Assembly (NCBI GenBank): GCA_024278755.1
Contig: JAJRSO010000038.1
Span: 186,001-250,000 of the forward strand
Length of the DNA stretch: 64,000 nucleotides
Origin: Calditrichota bacterium
GTDB lineage: Bacteria; Calditrichota; Calditrichia; Calditrichales; Calditrichaceae
Direction: 5' to 3'
Part shown: positions 18,489 through 27,180 of the stretch, in pieces
Numbering within the stretch: position 1 is the first letter of the stretch
Layout of the letters: every line of letters begins with the position of its first letter
Notes under the pieces: model-generated
What the model saw: only the letters and a program-made list of their open reading frames with translations
What the model was told of the DNA's origin: nothing
Database searches by the model: none
Translations under genes and position numbers: made by a program

Positions 18489-19373
18489 GTGCAATTAATA
18501 AAAAAAATAATCGACCCGATTCGCGCGGCGGATAAAATTATAATTATTTATCAAATTCTCGTTTCGGCGTTAATTGTTCTTAATCTTTCAAAAATAAATT
18601 CCCCATTTCTGTGGCTGCTCGCGCATTTTTTAATCCTGTTCTGGCTGTTAAAATTACAGTTTCTTATTAAAAATCCAAACTTTAAAAAAAACATTTTTTG
18701 GGGACCCATTGCTCTTATTCTAATCAATTTCAGTGAGTTGCATTATCTGATTCATCCTATTTTCCCGAACGATATGGACCGTGTGCTGATCAGAATTGAC
18801 CAGGCCCTATTGGGTGTTCATCCCACCGTATGGCTGGAACGAATCACTTTTCCCGCCTTAACCGAATATCTTCAATTGGTCTATTCTTCTTTTTATTTTT
18901 TACCTATCATTTTGCTTGTTCTATTGTTAAATAAACAGGAAAAACAGAAAAGTGATTTTGTGATTTTTGTTTTGTTATATGGATTTTATTTATCCTATAT
19001 CGGCTATTTTCTGGTACCGGCCATCGGTCCGCGTTTCACACTGGCGCATCTGCAAACCGCCACCCTTAAGGGATTGTGGCTAACTCCTGTTATTCGCCAC
19101 ACACTGGATACGCTTGAAAACATTCAACGGGACGCCTTTCCCAGCGGGCACACGGAAATAACGGTATTAACCATGTATTACGCCTGGAAATATCAGAGAA
19201 AATATTTTTATGTCTTGGCAATTATTGGAACGAGTCTTATTTTCAGTACCGTGTATCTGCGTTATCACTATCTAAGCGACGTCATTGGCGGACTGCTGCT
19301 CGCGGCGTTTGTAGTGTTAACGGCAAAGCCGGTTTACCGCTGTCTTAGCGGGCGCTATAAACAAGAATTTTAA
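18489..19373 (+). CDS. PAP2-superfamily membrane phosphatase/transferase
   Basis: A 294-residue integral membrane protein with about six to eight hydrophobic segments. The lipid-phosphatase signature is spread over residues about 178-265: PAIGPR, then RDAFPSGHTE with the catalytic His, then YLRYHYLSDVIGG. The two-part layout resembles the Aur1/inositolphosphotransferase-like branch of PAP2 proteins. The likely substrate is a lipid phosphate or an undecaprenyl-type lipid; this cannot be told from sequence. The start is GTG 18489; no strong ribosome site is obvious. It is followed by two hairpins. Confidence 0.85.
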   Translation: MQLIKKIIDPIRAADKIIIIYQILVSALIVLNLSKINSPFLWLLAHFLILFWLLKLQFLIKNPNFKKNIFWGPIALILINFSELHYLIHPIFPNDMDRVLIRIDQALLGVHPTVWLERITFPALTEYLQLVYSSFYFLPIILLVLLLNKQEKQKSDFVIFVLLYGFYLSYIGYFLVPAIGPRFTLAHLQTATLKGLWLTPVIRHTLDTLENIQRDAFPSGHTEITVLTMYYAWKYQRKYFYVLAIIGTSLIFSTVYLRYHYLSDVIGGLLLAAFVVLTAKPVYRCLSGRYKQEF

Positions 19374-19425
19374 CCACGAAGAGACACGACGAATCATCAA
19401 GGAAACTGGGTTTCCACCTTCGTGG
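19374..19425. repeat. Hairpin-forming repeat downstream of the PAP2 gene
   Basis: CCACGAAG (19374-19381) pairs with CTTCGTGG (19418-19425), and inside it GGAAAC (19401-19406) pairs with GTTTCC (19410-19415). The CCACGAA words resemble the subterminal parts of the MITEs at 5682 and 34637, but the element ends are missing. It may be a degenerate relative or a terminator-like hairpin without a T-run. Confidence 0.5.
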
Positions 19426-19441
19426 AAATGATATACTTGGA

Positions 19442-19474
19442 ACAGTCCTCCCCGCGCAGGCGGGGAACCACTGT
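19442..19474. repeat. GC-rich hairpin resembling a single type I-E CRISPR repeat
   Basis: The core CCTCCCCGCGCAGGCGGGG is followed by AACC. CCCCGC (19450-19455) pairs with GCGGGG (19460-19465), and the outer ACAGT (19442-19446) pairs with ACTGT (19470-19474). The core is very like the I-E family CRISPR repeat, but only one unit exists and no cas gene is in the window. It is also a plausible intergenic stem-loop. It is conspicuously GC-rich for this region. Confidence 0.5.
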
Positions 19475-19558
19475 CTTGTTAAAATGATTTTTGCTTATCA
19501 CTAAAGGTACCCGATTCCCGCTTTAAAGGGTAGACTTGAAATATTAACAGAGGATTTT

Positions 19559-20041
19559 ATGTTACTGCAAAATGAACACTGCCGTATTCATTCGCTCGGC
19601 AGTTCCGAAGAAGGGATTTCCTTTTCAGAATTTCCGTACGGGGAATTGCAAAATCTAACCGAAACGCATCTTTACCAATACAATATGCCGTCGGAACTTA
19701 TTTTTTCAATCGAATCCGAAGGGGAAACAGCCGGAGAAATCAGTTTGAAATCACTGCGCTGGTTCAACCGTAAAGCCGAAATTGCTGTCTTTATCCTCAA
19801 AGAGTTTCGCGGAAAAGGATTGGCCGAACAGGCGCTGCGTCTGCTTTTGGATTATGTTTTTAATACGATGAATTTTCACCGCCTCGAAGCGGAAGTTGTG
19901 GCTTATAATCCCGCGGCGAAAGCGCTGTTTGAAAAAATAGGATTTGTACAGGAAGGAATTTTGCGAGAGGCGAAATTCTTTAAGGGAAGGTATCACGATA
20001 TTTTTTCATACGGATTACTGGCAAAAGAATGGAAAAGATAA
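19559..20041 (+). CDS. GNAT family N-acetyltransferase
   Basis: A 160-residue acetyltransferase of the RimJ/RimL-like GNAT group. The acetyl-CoA binding motif A is visible around residues 77-95 (VFILKEFRGKGLAEQAL), followed by a conserved LDYVFNTMNFHRLEAEVVAYNPAAK block (in part: NFHRLEAEVVAYN) and FEKIGFVQEGILREAKF near the C-terminus. The substrate (amino acid, polyamine, antibiotic or protein N-terminus) cannot be told. AGAGGA lies upstream of the ATG. It precedes glpQ by 54 bp. Confidence 0.85.
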   Translation: MLLQNEHCRIHSLGSSEEGISFSEFPYGELQNLTETHLYQYNMPSELIFSIESEGETAGEISLKSLRWFNRKAEIAVFILKEFRGKGLAEQALRLLLDYVFNTMNFHRLEAEVVAYNPAAKALFEKIGFVQEGILREAKFFKGRYHDIFSYGLLAKEWKR

Positions 20042-20095
20042 TTACGAATTCGAATTGCCAACAATGTAATAACCAATAACTAAGCAGCTAACTTT

Positions 20096-20821
20096 ATGCA
20101 AACCAAAATAATCGCCCACCGCGGGGCAAGCGCGGATGCGCCGGAAAATACGCTGCCAGCCGTTCAGTTGGCTTGGGAGCAAAATACCGACGCCGTGGAA
20201 ATTGATATCCTATTGAGCAAAGACGGCCACATCGTTGTCTTTCATGATGAAGACACTCTTCGCATGACGGGTGAATCCGGTCTGATAAAAGATAAAACCT
20301 GGGACGAGATTCGACAATTAACCATTGAAAGCAAAGGTTTTAAAACCCATATTCCGCTTCTGTCGGATATTTTACCGACAATTCCGCAAGACAAATTTTT
20401 AGTGATCGAAATAAAATGCGGCCCGGAAATTGTCCCGCCTCTGCGAAAATTGATTGACGCGTTCTCCATTACGGCGGCCAGTGTGCAGTTTATTTCCCTG
20501 ATCGAAGCGAGCCTTCGGGAATTATTTAAAGAATTCCCCGAATACGAAACACAACGCGTCTTTGAATTTCTCGGTAAAAAACCGGATACGGATTATTTAC
20601 TGTATTATGCTGAACAGAGTCCATTTACCGGAATCGATTTGGAAATGGGCAATTATATCGATAAAGAATTTGTAGAAAAAATACATTTATTTAAGAAAAA
20701 AATTTATATTTGGACGGTGGATGATCCGACCGAAGCGCAAAAACTGTCCGATTTGGGAATTGACGGAATAACCACTAATCATCCGGGTGATTTGCGTACT
20801 GTTTTGGAGATAAACGTATGA
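20096..20821 (+). CDS. glpQ: Glycerophosphodiester phosphodiesterase
   Basis: A 241-residue cytoplasmic-type (UgpQ-like) enzyme with no signal peptide, releasing glycerol-3-phosphate from deacylated phospholipids. The catalytic HRGA...PENT (residues 7-18), VEIDILLSKDGHIVVFHDE and the distal WTVDD and GIDGITTNHPGDL segments are all present. Its stop overlaps the glpD start by 4 bp (ATGA), linking production of glycerol-3-phosphate to its oxidation. The length is normal for the family. Confidence 0.92.
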   Translation: MQTKIIAHRGASADAPENTLPAVQLAWEQNTDAVEIDILLSKDGHIVVFHDEDTLRMTGESGLIKDKTWDEIRQLTIESKGFKTHIPLLSDILPTIPQDKFLVIEIKCGPEIVPPLRKLIDAFSITAASVQFISLIEASLRELFKEFPEYETQRVFEFLGKKPDTDYLLYYAEQSPFTGIDLEMGNYIDKEFVEKIHLFKKKIYIWTVDDPTEAQKLSDLGIDGITTNHPGDLRTVLEINV

Positions 20822-22374
20822 ATCGATCTCAAATGATTAACAGCCTATCGGATGCCGGTAAAATCTGGGATTTTATTGTTATCGGCGGCGGCGCAAGCGG
20901 AGCGGGTGTTGCGCTGGATGCCGCTGCGAGAGGTTTCAGCGTTTTGCTGGCCGAACAGAGCGACTTTGCCAAAGGCACGTCCAGCCGCAGCACCAAACTG
21001 GTACATGGCGGTGTGCGCTATCTGCAGCAGGGAAATGTCTCTCTTGTTTTCGAAGCGCTCAAAGAACGGGGGATCTTGTTGCGCAATGCGCCGCATCTCG
21101 TGCACGACCAGGCCTTTGTGGTTCCCAGTTATGAATGGTGGGAAGGGCCGTTTTACGGCATCGGTTTAAAAGTGTACGATATGATGGCTGGTAAAGAGGG
21201 GTTCGGACATTCCAAAATACTTTCTCGGGAAGAGACGCTGGAACAGTTACCCAACCTGGAACCGGAGGGACTGACCGGCGGTGTTTTATACTACGATGGC
21301 CAGTTTGACGACGCCCGCTTAGTGATTAATATTTTACAAACCGCCGTAGAGCAAGGCGCCACGGTACTGAATTATCTTCAGGTCAAAGCGTTGCAAAAGG
21401 AAAAGGATTTGATTAGCGGCGTAAAAGTGCAGGATATGGAAACGGGGAAACGATATGCGCTGCAAGCCAAAGCGGTAATTAATGCTACCGGCCCCTTTTC
21501 CGATACAATTCTGCAGATGGATCAGCCCGGTTCCTTTAAGATGATTGAGCCCAGCCAGGGAACGCACATTGTACTGGATAAATCATTTCTCCCCGGCGAT
21601 CAGGCCATTATGGTTCCGCACACGGACGACGGCCGTATCCTTTTTGCCATTCCCTGGCATAACCGGGCGCTGGTTGGCACAACCGATATCGAAACCGATT
21701 CCGCGCCGTTAGAACCAAGAGCCGCGCAGGATGAGATTGATTTTTTACTGGAGCACACTGCGCGCTATCTGAAACATGATCCGCAGAAGGAAGATGTTAA
21801 GGCTGTCTTTGCCGGAATTCGTCCGCTGGCCTATGCCGGTAAAGATGAAAACACAGCCGCCATTTCACGGGAACATGTGGTGCACGTTTCCGCTTCCGGT
21901 CTGGTAACTCTGGCCGGCGGCAAATGGACCACCTACCGAAAAATGGCCGAAGATACCGTAGATCAGGCCGTCCTGATTGCCGGTTTGGAAGCGCAGCCCT
22001 GTGTAACCACAGAACTCAATATTCACGGATTTCACCGCCACAGCGAACAATTTGACGCTTTAAAAGATTACGGATCCGACGCCCTGGAAATTCGGAAACT
22101 GGCGGATTCTGTTCCGGAACTCTCAGCGCTTTTATGCAAAGACCCGGATGTTTTAAAAGCGGAAGTAATTTGGGCTGTACGCCATGAAATGGCGCGAACC
22201 GTGGAAGATTTCCTATCGCGGCGCAGACGAATACTGTTATTAGACGCAAAAAAAAGCAAAGAAATCGCACCGGAAGTTGCCCGTTTAATGGCCGGCGAAC
22301 TGAAAAAAGACTCCGAATGGATGAAACAGCAAATAGAGGATTACAATGCTCTTACCCGGAACTATCTGATTTAA
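20818..22374 (+). CDS. glpD: FAD-dependent glycerol-3-phosphate dehydrogenase
   Basis: A 518-residue aerobic-type (GlpD) enzyme oxidising glycerol-3-phosphate to dihydroxyacetone phosphate with electrons to quinone, at the inner membrane face. The N-terminal FAD fold IVIGGGASGAGVALDAAARG, the GTSSRSTKLVHGGVRYLQ signature and the C-terminal LAGGKWTTYRKMAED block are clear. It is translationally coupled to glpQ. Because glpK at 4075 is broken, glycerol-3-phosphate here is more likely to come from phospholipid turnover or import; this is inference. Confidence 0.94.
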   Translation: MNRSQMINSLSDAGKIWDFIVIGGGASGAGVALDAAARGFSVLLAEQSDFAKGTSSRSTKLVHGGVRYLQQGNVSLVFEALKERGILLRNAPHLVHDQAFVVPSYEWWEGPFYGIGLKVYDMMAGKEGFGHSKILSREETLEQLPNLEPEGLTGGVLYYDGQFDDARLVINILQTAVEQGATVLNYLQVKALQKEKDLISGVKVQDMETGKRYALQAKAVINATGPFSDTILQMDQPGSFKMIEPSQGTHIVLDKSFLPGDQAIMVPHTDDGRILFAIPWHNRALVGTTDIETDSAPLEPRAAQDEIDFLLEHTARYLKHDPQKEDVKAVFAGIRPLAYAGKDENTAAISREHVVHVSASGLVTLAGGKWTTYRKMAEDTVDQAVLIAGLEAQPCVTTELNIHGFHRHSEQFDALKDYGSDALEIRKLADSVPELSALLCKDPDVLKAEVIWAVRHEMARTVEDFLSRRRRILLLDAKKSKEIAPEVARLMAGELKKDSEWMKQQIEDYNALTRNYLI

Positions 22375-22393
22375 TTGTACAAAGGGAAACCGT

Positions 22394-23335
22394 ATGAATG
22401 AAAATAGAAGCCATGTAAAGGCGGCCGTCGTGCAAGCCGCACCTGTTTTATTTGATCGGGACGCGACCGTGCGAAAAACCATTAAGCTAATTCAGGAAAC
22501 CGCGGCCAACGGCGCCGAATTTGTTTTATTTCCCGAAGCCTTTATTCCGGCCTATCCCCGCGGTCTCAGCTTTGGGATGGTAGTGGGCAGTCGCGACGAG
22601 CAGGGTCGTAAACTCTGGCAGAAATACTGGGAAAACGCGGTCGAAATTCCGGGGCCCGCCACGAAAAGGCTATCAAAAGCGGTAAAAAAAGCGGGAATTT
22701 ATGCAGCCATCGGCGTGATTGAGCGGGATACGGAAAGCAGCGGGGGCACTCTGTACTGCACGATCCTCTATTTGGGGCCGGAGGGGGAAATTCTGGGTAA
22801 GCACCGTAAGCTAAAACCCACCGCCTCCGAACGCCTTATCTGGGGGGAGGGAGATGGCAGCACCTTAACGGTTCTGGATACGAAATTAGGGAAAATCGGC
22901 GGTTTGATTTGCTGGGAAAATTATATGCCGCTGGCTCGTATGGCCATGTACCAGAAAGGTGTGGAAATCTATCTGGCGCCTACGGCCGATCAGCGCGACG
23001 GCTGGCAGGCCGGTATGCGTCACATTGCTCTCGAAGGGCGCTGCTTTGTTTTAAGCTGCAATCAATTTGTAACTAAAGAGATGTATCCGGCAGATCTTCC
23101 CGGAATTGAAGAATTGCAGGAACAGCCACAGGTGATGTGCCGTGGGGGCAGCGTCATTGTTTCACCGATGGGCGAGGTGTTGGCCGGACCGTTGTATGAT
23201 AAAGAGGGTATTTTGTACGCAGAGTTAGATATGTCCGAATTGGTGCGCAGTAAACTGGATTTTGATGTCGTTGGCCATTATGCCCGTCCGGATATATTTA
23301 ATCTTACTATCAACGAAGAAAAACAGAAAAAATAA
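22394..23335 (+). CDS. Nitrilase (carbon-nitrogen hydrolase superfamily)
   Basis: A 313-residue protein of the true nitrilase branch, hydrolysing nitriles to carboxylic acids. The catalytic triad is visible: Glu in LFPEAFIPAYPRGLSFG, Lys in KHRKLKPTASERLIWGEGDG and Cys in GGLICWENYMPLARMAMY. The PRGLSFG and ERLIWGEGDG stretches are nitrilase-like rather than amidase-like. It starts 19 bp after glpD and ends 2 bp before a carbonic-anhydrase-like gene. The natural substrate is unknown. Confidence 0.9.
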   Translation: MNENRSHVKAAVVQAAPVLFDRDATVRKTIKLIQETAANGAEFVLFPEAFIPAYPRGLSFGMVVGSRDEQGRKLWQKYWENAVEIPGPATKRLSKAVKKAGIYAAIGVIERDTESSGGTLYCTILYLGPEGEILGKHRKLKPTASERLIWGEGDGSTLTVLDTKLGKIGGLICWENYMPLARMAMYQKGVEIYLAPTADQRDGWQAGMRHIALEGRCFVLSCNQFVTKEMYPADLPGIEELQEQPQVMCRGGSVIVSPMGEVLAGPLYDKEGILYAELDMSELVRSKLDFDVVGHYARPDIFNLTINEEKQKK

Positions 23336-23337
23336 AT

Positions 23338-23712
23338 ATGGATTTTTGTACCGTCATTAACTGCATGGACGGCCGGGTTCAGCTACCGGTAATAAAATAT
23401 CTGCAAACTTATTTTAAGGTTCCGTTTGTCGATTCCATAACAGAACCCGGACCAATTGCAATTTTAGCAAAAGCGGAAACGAATCTTTTAACGCAGAATA
23501 TACTAACGCGTCTTAATGTATCAATCGAAAAACATGAATCCGTTGGCCTGGCGGTTACAGCTCACTATGATTGTGCCGGGAACCCGGTATCGAAAGATGC
23601 ACAGATAAAACAGTTGCAGGCTTCCATAAGCTTTCTAAAAAAACAATATCCACAGTTGAATATTATCGGACTTTGGCTGGATTCCGAATTTAAAGTGCAT
23701 CATATTTTTTAA
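23338..23712 (+). CDS. Small carbonic-anhydrase-like protein
   Basis: A 124-residue protein with the beta-carbonic-anhydrase style metal site: CMDGR at residues 9-13 and AHYDCAGNP at about 78-86. It is far shorter than a full beta-carbonic anhydrase (about 200 residues), fitting the short Pro_CA_2-like group, whose function is not proven. The ATG follows the nitrilase stop by 2 bp, so both are probably made from one mRNA. Enzymatic activity is inferred only from the ligand pattern. Confidence 0.7.
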   Translation: MDFCTVINCMDGRVQLPVIKYLQTYFKVPFVDSITEPGPIAILAKAETNLLTQNILTRLNVSIEKHESVGLAVTAHYDCAGNPVSKDAQIKQLQASISFLKKQYPQLNIIGLWLDSEFKVHHIF

Positions 23713-23949
23713 AGGCATCGTGTCCCGGAACTTCAGGTCTGATATTCTTTTCGTTTTTATCCATACGATTCGAGATGAAGTCGATGTTACAATTTATTTG
23801 TTTTTAAGAAGATCAGATTTCCCGCTTACGTTCTTTTTTTTCCTGATGCTTTTATTCAGCGCAAGTCTTTTTGCTGCCGATGCCTTGTGTTTTAGTAGAC
23901 CTGCCTTTAAATTGCATCGCCTTTTAATGATTCCATTTGGAGTATTCTA

Positions 23950-25395
23950 ATGACACATTTCCGCTTTATTTTTATTGTTTTTTTTATTTCTATATTTCAA
24001 TTCAGCAGTTGTGCCGACATTTCAGGTTCCGAAAACGGGAATGCCCATATTGTTATTTTATATACCAATGACGAACACGGCTGGATGGAAAAGAATAACG
24101 ATTCCGATGGCGCCGCCGGAATGTTCGGATTATGGAAGGAAAAGGAAGGCTATAAAGAAGACGGTAATTTTTTAATTTTAAGCGGCGGGGATATGTGGAC
24201 CGGTCCGGCCATTTCCACCTGGTTTGAAGGCGAATCCATGGTGGATGTGATGAATGCCATGCATTACGATGCCGCCACCGTAGGAAATCATGAATTTGAT
24301 TTTAAAATAGCAGGTCTGAAAAAACGGCTGAAGCAATCTAAGTTTCCCTATCTTGGGGCAAATATACGTGAAAAAAGTACGGGGGAGATACCAGACTTTG
24401 TGGTTCCGTATATTATAAAAGAAATCGATGATATTAAAATCGGAATTATCGGTCTTACGACGATTAGCGCGCCCCGGACAACCTTTCCTGAAAATGTAGC
24501 CGATTACGATTTTATTCCCTACGAAAAGGCTTTGAATACGGTCATTCCGGAAGTAAAAAAAGCGGGGGCGGAGTTTTTAATTGTAAATGGACATTTATGC
24601 GGTTACGAGATGAACGCTCTGGCTTCGGTTGCGAAAGGCTACGGTATTTCATTGATCATGGGAGGGCATTGCCACGAAATGTATAATGAAAAATCAGAAG
24701 GTGTTACGATGGTAGAAGCGGGATCTTTTATGCGAAGCTATGCGAGAATTGATGTTACCATTGATAAAAAAACAAAAGAAGCGCTTTCCATAAATGCCGG
24801 TTTACGATATAACCGGGATGCACGGATTGATACCTCCATTGCAGCTATTGTTTCCGATTGGAAGAATAACTTAAACACATACCTCTCTGAAATAATAGGA
24901 TACACGAGCATTGATATCTCCAGAGATTCCGATGCAATGTTCAATATGATTACCGACTCATGGTTAGTTACATTTCCCGATGCGGATGTCTCTCTGACAA
25001 ATGTAGGAGGAATTCGTCAGAATATTACAACCGGTAATATTACCTTGGAAACCATGGTTGGGCTCTTACCATTTGCCAATTCCATCGTCAGGCTTAATAT
25101 GACGGGTCAGGAGTTAAAAGAAGTCATTCGAAGCAGCATTGTTTTTGGGGGGATGACAATGACAGACGGTTATAAACTTAGCGATGGAACACCGGTTAAC
25201 GATGACTCGGTTTACCAGGTGCTTACCACCGATTATCTGTATTCCCGCAACGATTTTGGCTTTCAGGCCGCGGATCCCAATCCGGTTCGGACATCCATGC
25301 ACTACCGTCAACCGGTAATTGACTGGATTAAATCGTTACATACATCGGTTCAAAACCCATTGAATAGATATCTGGATTATGTGCCAAGACGTTAG
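23950..25395 (+). CDS. UshA-family 5'-nucleotidase / metallophosphatase lipoprotein
   Basis: A 481-residue envelope enzyme. A signal peptide ends in the lipobox FSSC (Cys about residue 21). The calcineurin-like metallophosphatase domain (about 33-285) shows ILYTNDEHGW, SGGDMWTGP, TVGNHEFDF and MGGHCHE. The C-terminal 5'-nucleotidase domain (about 310-460) shows NVGGIRQNI and a GGMTMTDGYKLSDG segment. It probably dephosphorylates nucleotides in the periplasm for salvage. The translation start overlaps the end of a doubtful short upstream frame (TAATG). Confidence 0.9.
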   Translation: MTHFRFIFIVFFISIFQFSSCADISGSENGNAHIVILYTNDEHGWMEKNNDSDGAAGMFGLWKEKEGYKEDGNFLILSGGDMWTGPAISTWFEGESMVDVMNAMHYDAATVGNHEFDFKIAGLKKRLKQSKFPYLGANIREKSTGEIPDFVVPYIIKEIDDIKIGIIGLTTISAPRTTFPENVADYDFIPYEKALNTVIPEVKKAGAEFLIVNGHLCGYEMNALASVAKGYGISLIMGGHCHEMYNEKSEGVTMVEAGSFMRSYARIDVTIDKKTKEALSINAGLRYNRDARIDTSIAAIVSDWKNNLNTYLSEIIGYTSIDISRDSDAMFNMITDSWLVTFPDADVSLTNVGGIRQNITTGNITLETMVGLLPFANSIVRLNMTGQELKEVIRSSIVFGGMTMTDGYKLSDGTPVNDDSVYQVLTTDYLYSRNDFGFQAADPNPVRTSMHYRQPVIDWIKSLHTSVQNPLNRYLDYVPRR

Positions 25396-25421
25396 TTCTG
25401 ATGTTATATCATAAGACAAAA

Positions 25422-25437
25422 AGATGCGTTTGCATCT
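25422..25437. terminator. Possible bidirectional terminator hairpin
   Basis: AGATGC pairs with GCATCT around a GTTT loop, between the convergent 5'-nucleotidase and phosphodiester glycosidase genes. The stem is only 6 bp; A-rich sequence lies on the left and AT-rich sequence on the right. It is a weak candidate supported mainly by position. Confidence 0.3.
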
Positions 25438-25453
25438 GAATATTTAAAACACT

Positions 25454-26293
25454 TTACCGCTCTTTTGGCGGGATTATTAAAAGAACATTCGAAACAGGCC
25501 GTTCCCCGGTTTTATCACTGGGGAAGTTTACAACCCCTTTATTCTTTATCCACATGGTTGTGGAACCACCGCCATCCAGATTTATAGCATCCCGGCAACC
25601 CAGATTTTTTAGATACTGCTGTGTCTCTTTTAGACTCATACCGGCTGCCTTCGGTTGTCTGCCATCTATAGTGATTAAAATAAGGCTACTTTCATTGGAG
25701 CATAAACAGGTTCTGGGGTGTCGTTTAGTTACAAAGGACATCACAGGTAGACTGGTCAAGTTCGATTGAAATAGTAAAACCGGGCCTGTAACCAATACGG
25801 CAGATTCTCTATCTGAATTTCTATAAAAGTTTTCTGTTTTTCTAAATTGAATTTTAAGGTCGGAGTCTTTGGTTAAAACGATTGCACCATTCATCAAACT
25901 ATCGGCAACGCTCCATTTTAAGGAGGAGGTTTTGGAAGCACTAATGACGTTATCGTTCATTTCGAAATACGTTACGCTGCCTCCGCTGTCTCTGTTAAAA
26001 AAGCCACCGTTAATAGCCATCTCTGCACCGGAGTCCTTGGCAATTACACTGGTTTTCTGAAGTTTAGTTTTGCTAAAACCAAATGTTATTAGATAATCCT
26101 TTAGCAGTACCTTGGGCATGCGTATGATACTTATAATTTGGTTACTGTTAAAAAGCGTATCTGTCTTTACCTGTATAAAACGAATTGAATCGGACGTCTC
26201 TTTTGGAGTATCGAGGGGGAAAACGTTTAAATTCTGTCCATAAATTAAGGACCAGGCGACAAACAGGATAAGAATAATTTGTTTAGTTTTCAT
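25454..26293 (-). CDS. Exported phosphodiester glycosidase family protein (NAGPA domain)
   Basis: A 279-residue protein with a signal peptide (residues 1-19, ending IYG). The NAGPA/DUF2233 domain is recognised by AINGGFFNRDSG, the RHPRT stretch, ITIDGRQPKAAGMSL and the strong C-terminal DAINLDGGGSTTMWI. Family members cleave GlcNAc-1-phosphodiesters or act on cell-wall glycans; the substrate here is unknown. Its start overlaps the end of the upstream lipase gene by 11 bp, so the two are co-expressed. Confidence 0.88.
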   Translation of the reverse strand: MKTKQIILILFVAWSLIYGQNLNVFPLDTPKETSDSIRFIQVKTDTLFNSNQIISIIRMPKVLLKDYLITFGFSKTKLQKTSVIAKDSGAEMAINGGFFNRDSGGSVTYFEMNDNVISASKTSSLKWSVADSLMNGAIVLTKDSDLKIQFRKTENFYRNSDRESAVLVTGPVLLFQSNLTSLPVMSFVTKRHPRTCLCSNESSLILITIDGRQPKAAGMSLKETQQYLKNLGCRDAINLDGGGSTTMWIKNKGVVNFPSDKTGERPVSNVLLIIPPKER

Positions 26294-27038
26294 CGTTATT
26301 TATCTTTTCTGATCTTATAAAAACACCGTTTTTTAGGAAATATTCAATCTGTGTAATCACTTCCGGAGCCTTCATTATAAAGGGGTGGCTGCGAGGTACC
26401 ACAAGAAAATCAGTCATTTCAGCAAGCCTGGCCCGTTCCACCGAAACTTTTCCGTCATCTTCCCCGGGGAGCAGTATGGAATTAATAAAATTAACAGAAC
26501 TGTTTCCGGTAATGACGCCAATCTCTTCTTTAAGCGGTTTCAGAGAATTAACAAACGAAGCGGAATCGGCAGACAACTGTTCAAAAGCCGGACCCATTAA
26601 TTTTTTTATGCCCGGAACATTTTTTAAAAAATCGACCACCTCACTACCTTTGTTGGGGGGAGAAAGCATCACAATGCGCCCCACAAGAATATCAGGCTTT
26701 TTATTAAGATAATAGCGCAGTATTATTCCACCCATAGAATGGGTGACAAAATGAATCTGCTTTGTCGTATCCTTGTAAAACCGATGGAGTTGCGGAATAA
26801 GCGTCTGTTGCACAATCTGCTCAATTTTTTCTGCTCTGGAAGAATAGTCCAGGTTTAAAACACGATAGCCTTTCGCACTAAGACGTTGTTCAATTTTTTG
26901 CATGGAATTATTTGTTCGGGCCAGACCATGCAGAAGAATGACATACTCGCCAAGAGTAGCCTTCGAATACGCAGGCGCAATAAAAAAAACAGTTGAAAAA
27001 TAGAGCACGTTTAAAAGCAATATTTTTTTCATAAGCAT
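26283..27038 (-). CDS. Exported alpha/beta-hydrolase (lipase/esterase-like)
   Basis: A 251-residue protein with an N-terminal signal peptide (to about residue 25, AYS). The alpha/beta-hydrolase pattern is clear: oxyanion HGLART, nucleophile elbow THSMGG, acid residue near GEDDGKVSV and a late SHPFIM His. It resembles triacylglycerol lipase/PGAP1-like proteins that act on lipid esters. It is the first gene of a two-gene minus-strand unit with the phosphodiester glycosidase. Confidence 0.85.
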   Translation of the reverse strand: MLMKKILLLNVLYFSTVFFIAPAYSKATLGEYVILLHGLARTNNSMQKIEQRLSAKGYRVLNLDYSSRAEKIEQIVQQTLIPQLHRFYKDTTKQIHFVTHSMGGIILRYYLNKKPDILVGRIVMLSPPNKGSEVVDFLKNVPGIKKLMGPAFEQLSADSASFVNSLKPLKEEIGVITGNSSVNFINSILLPGEDDGKVSVERARLAEMTDFLVVPRSHPFIMKAPEVITQIEYFLKNGVFIRSEKINNDEN

Positions 27039-27180
27039 TCATTTTTAAAAAAATCAATTGTCGTGTTGAACTAAAATACAAAGAACGGGATGCATTGTCG
27101 AATCTTATGCATTTATCTAAAATTCGCCGGGACCAAAAAGGACAGTTGATATAAAAGTGAATAACGCTTATTTTAATTTT

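Noticed and set aside
19442-19474. CRISPR array
   Set aside because: Only one repeat-like unit exists; there is no spacer series and no cas gene in the window.
23720-23950. 76-codon open frame starting GTG before the 5'-nucleotidase gene
   Set aside because: It is hydrophobic but without a ribosome site or family likeness; its TAATG overlap with the next start is suggestive but not enough.
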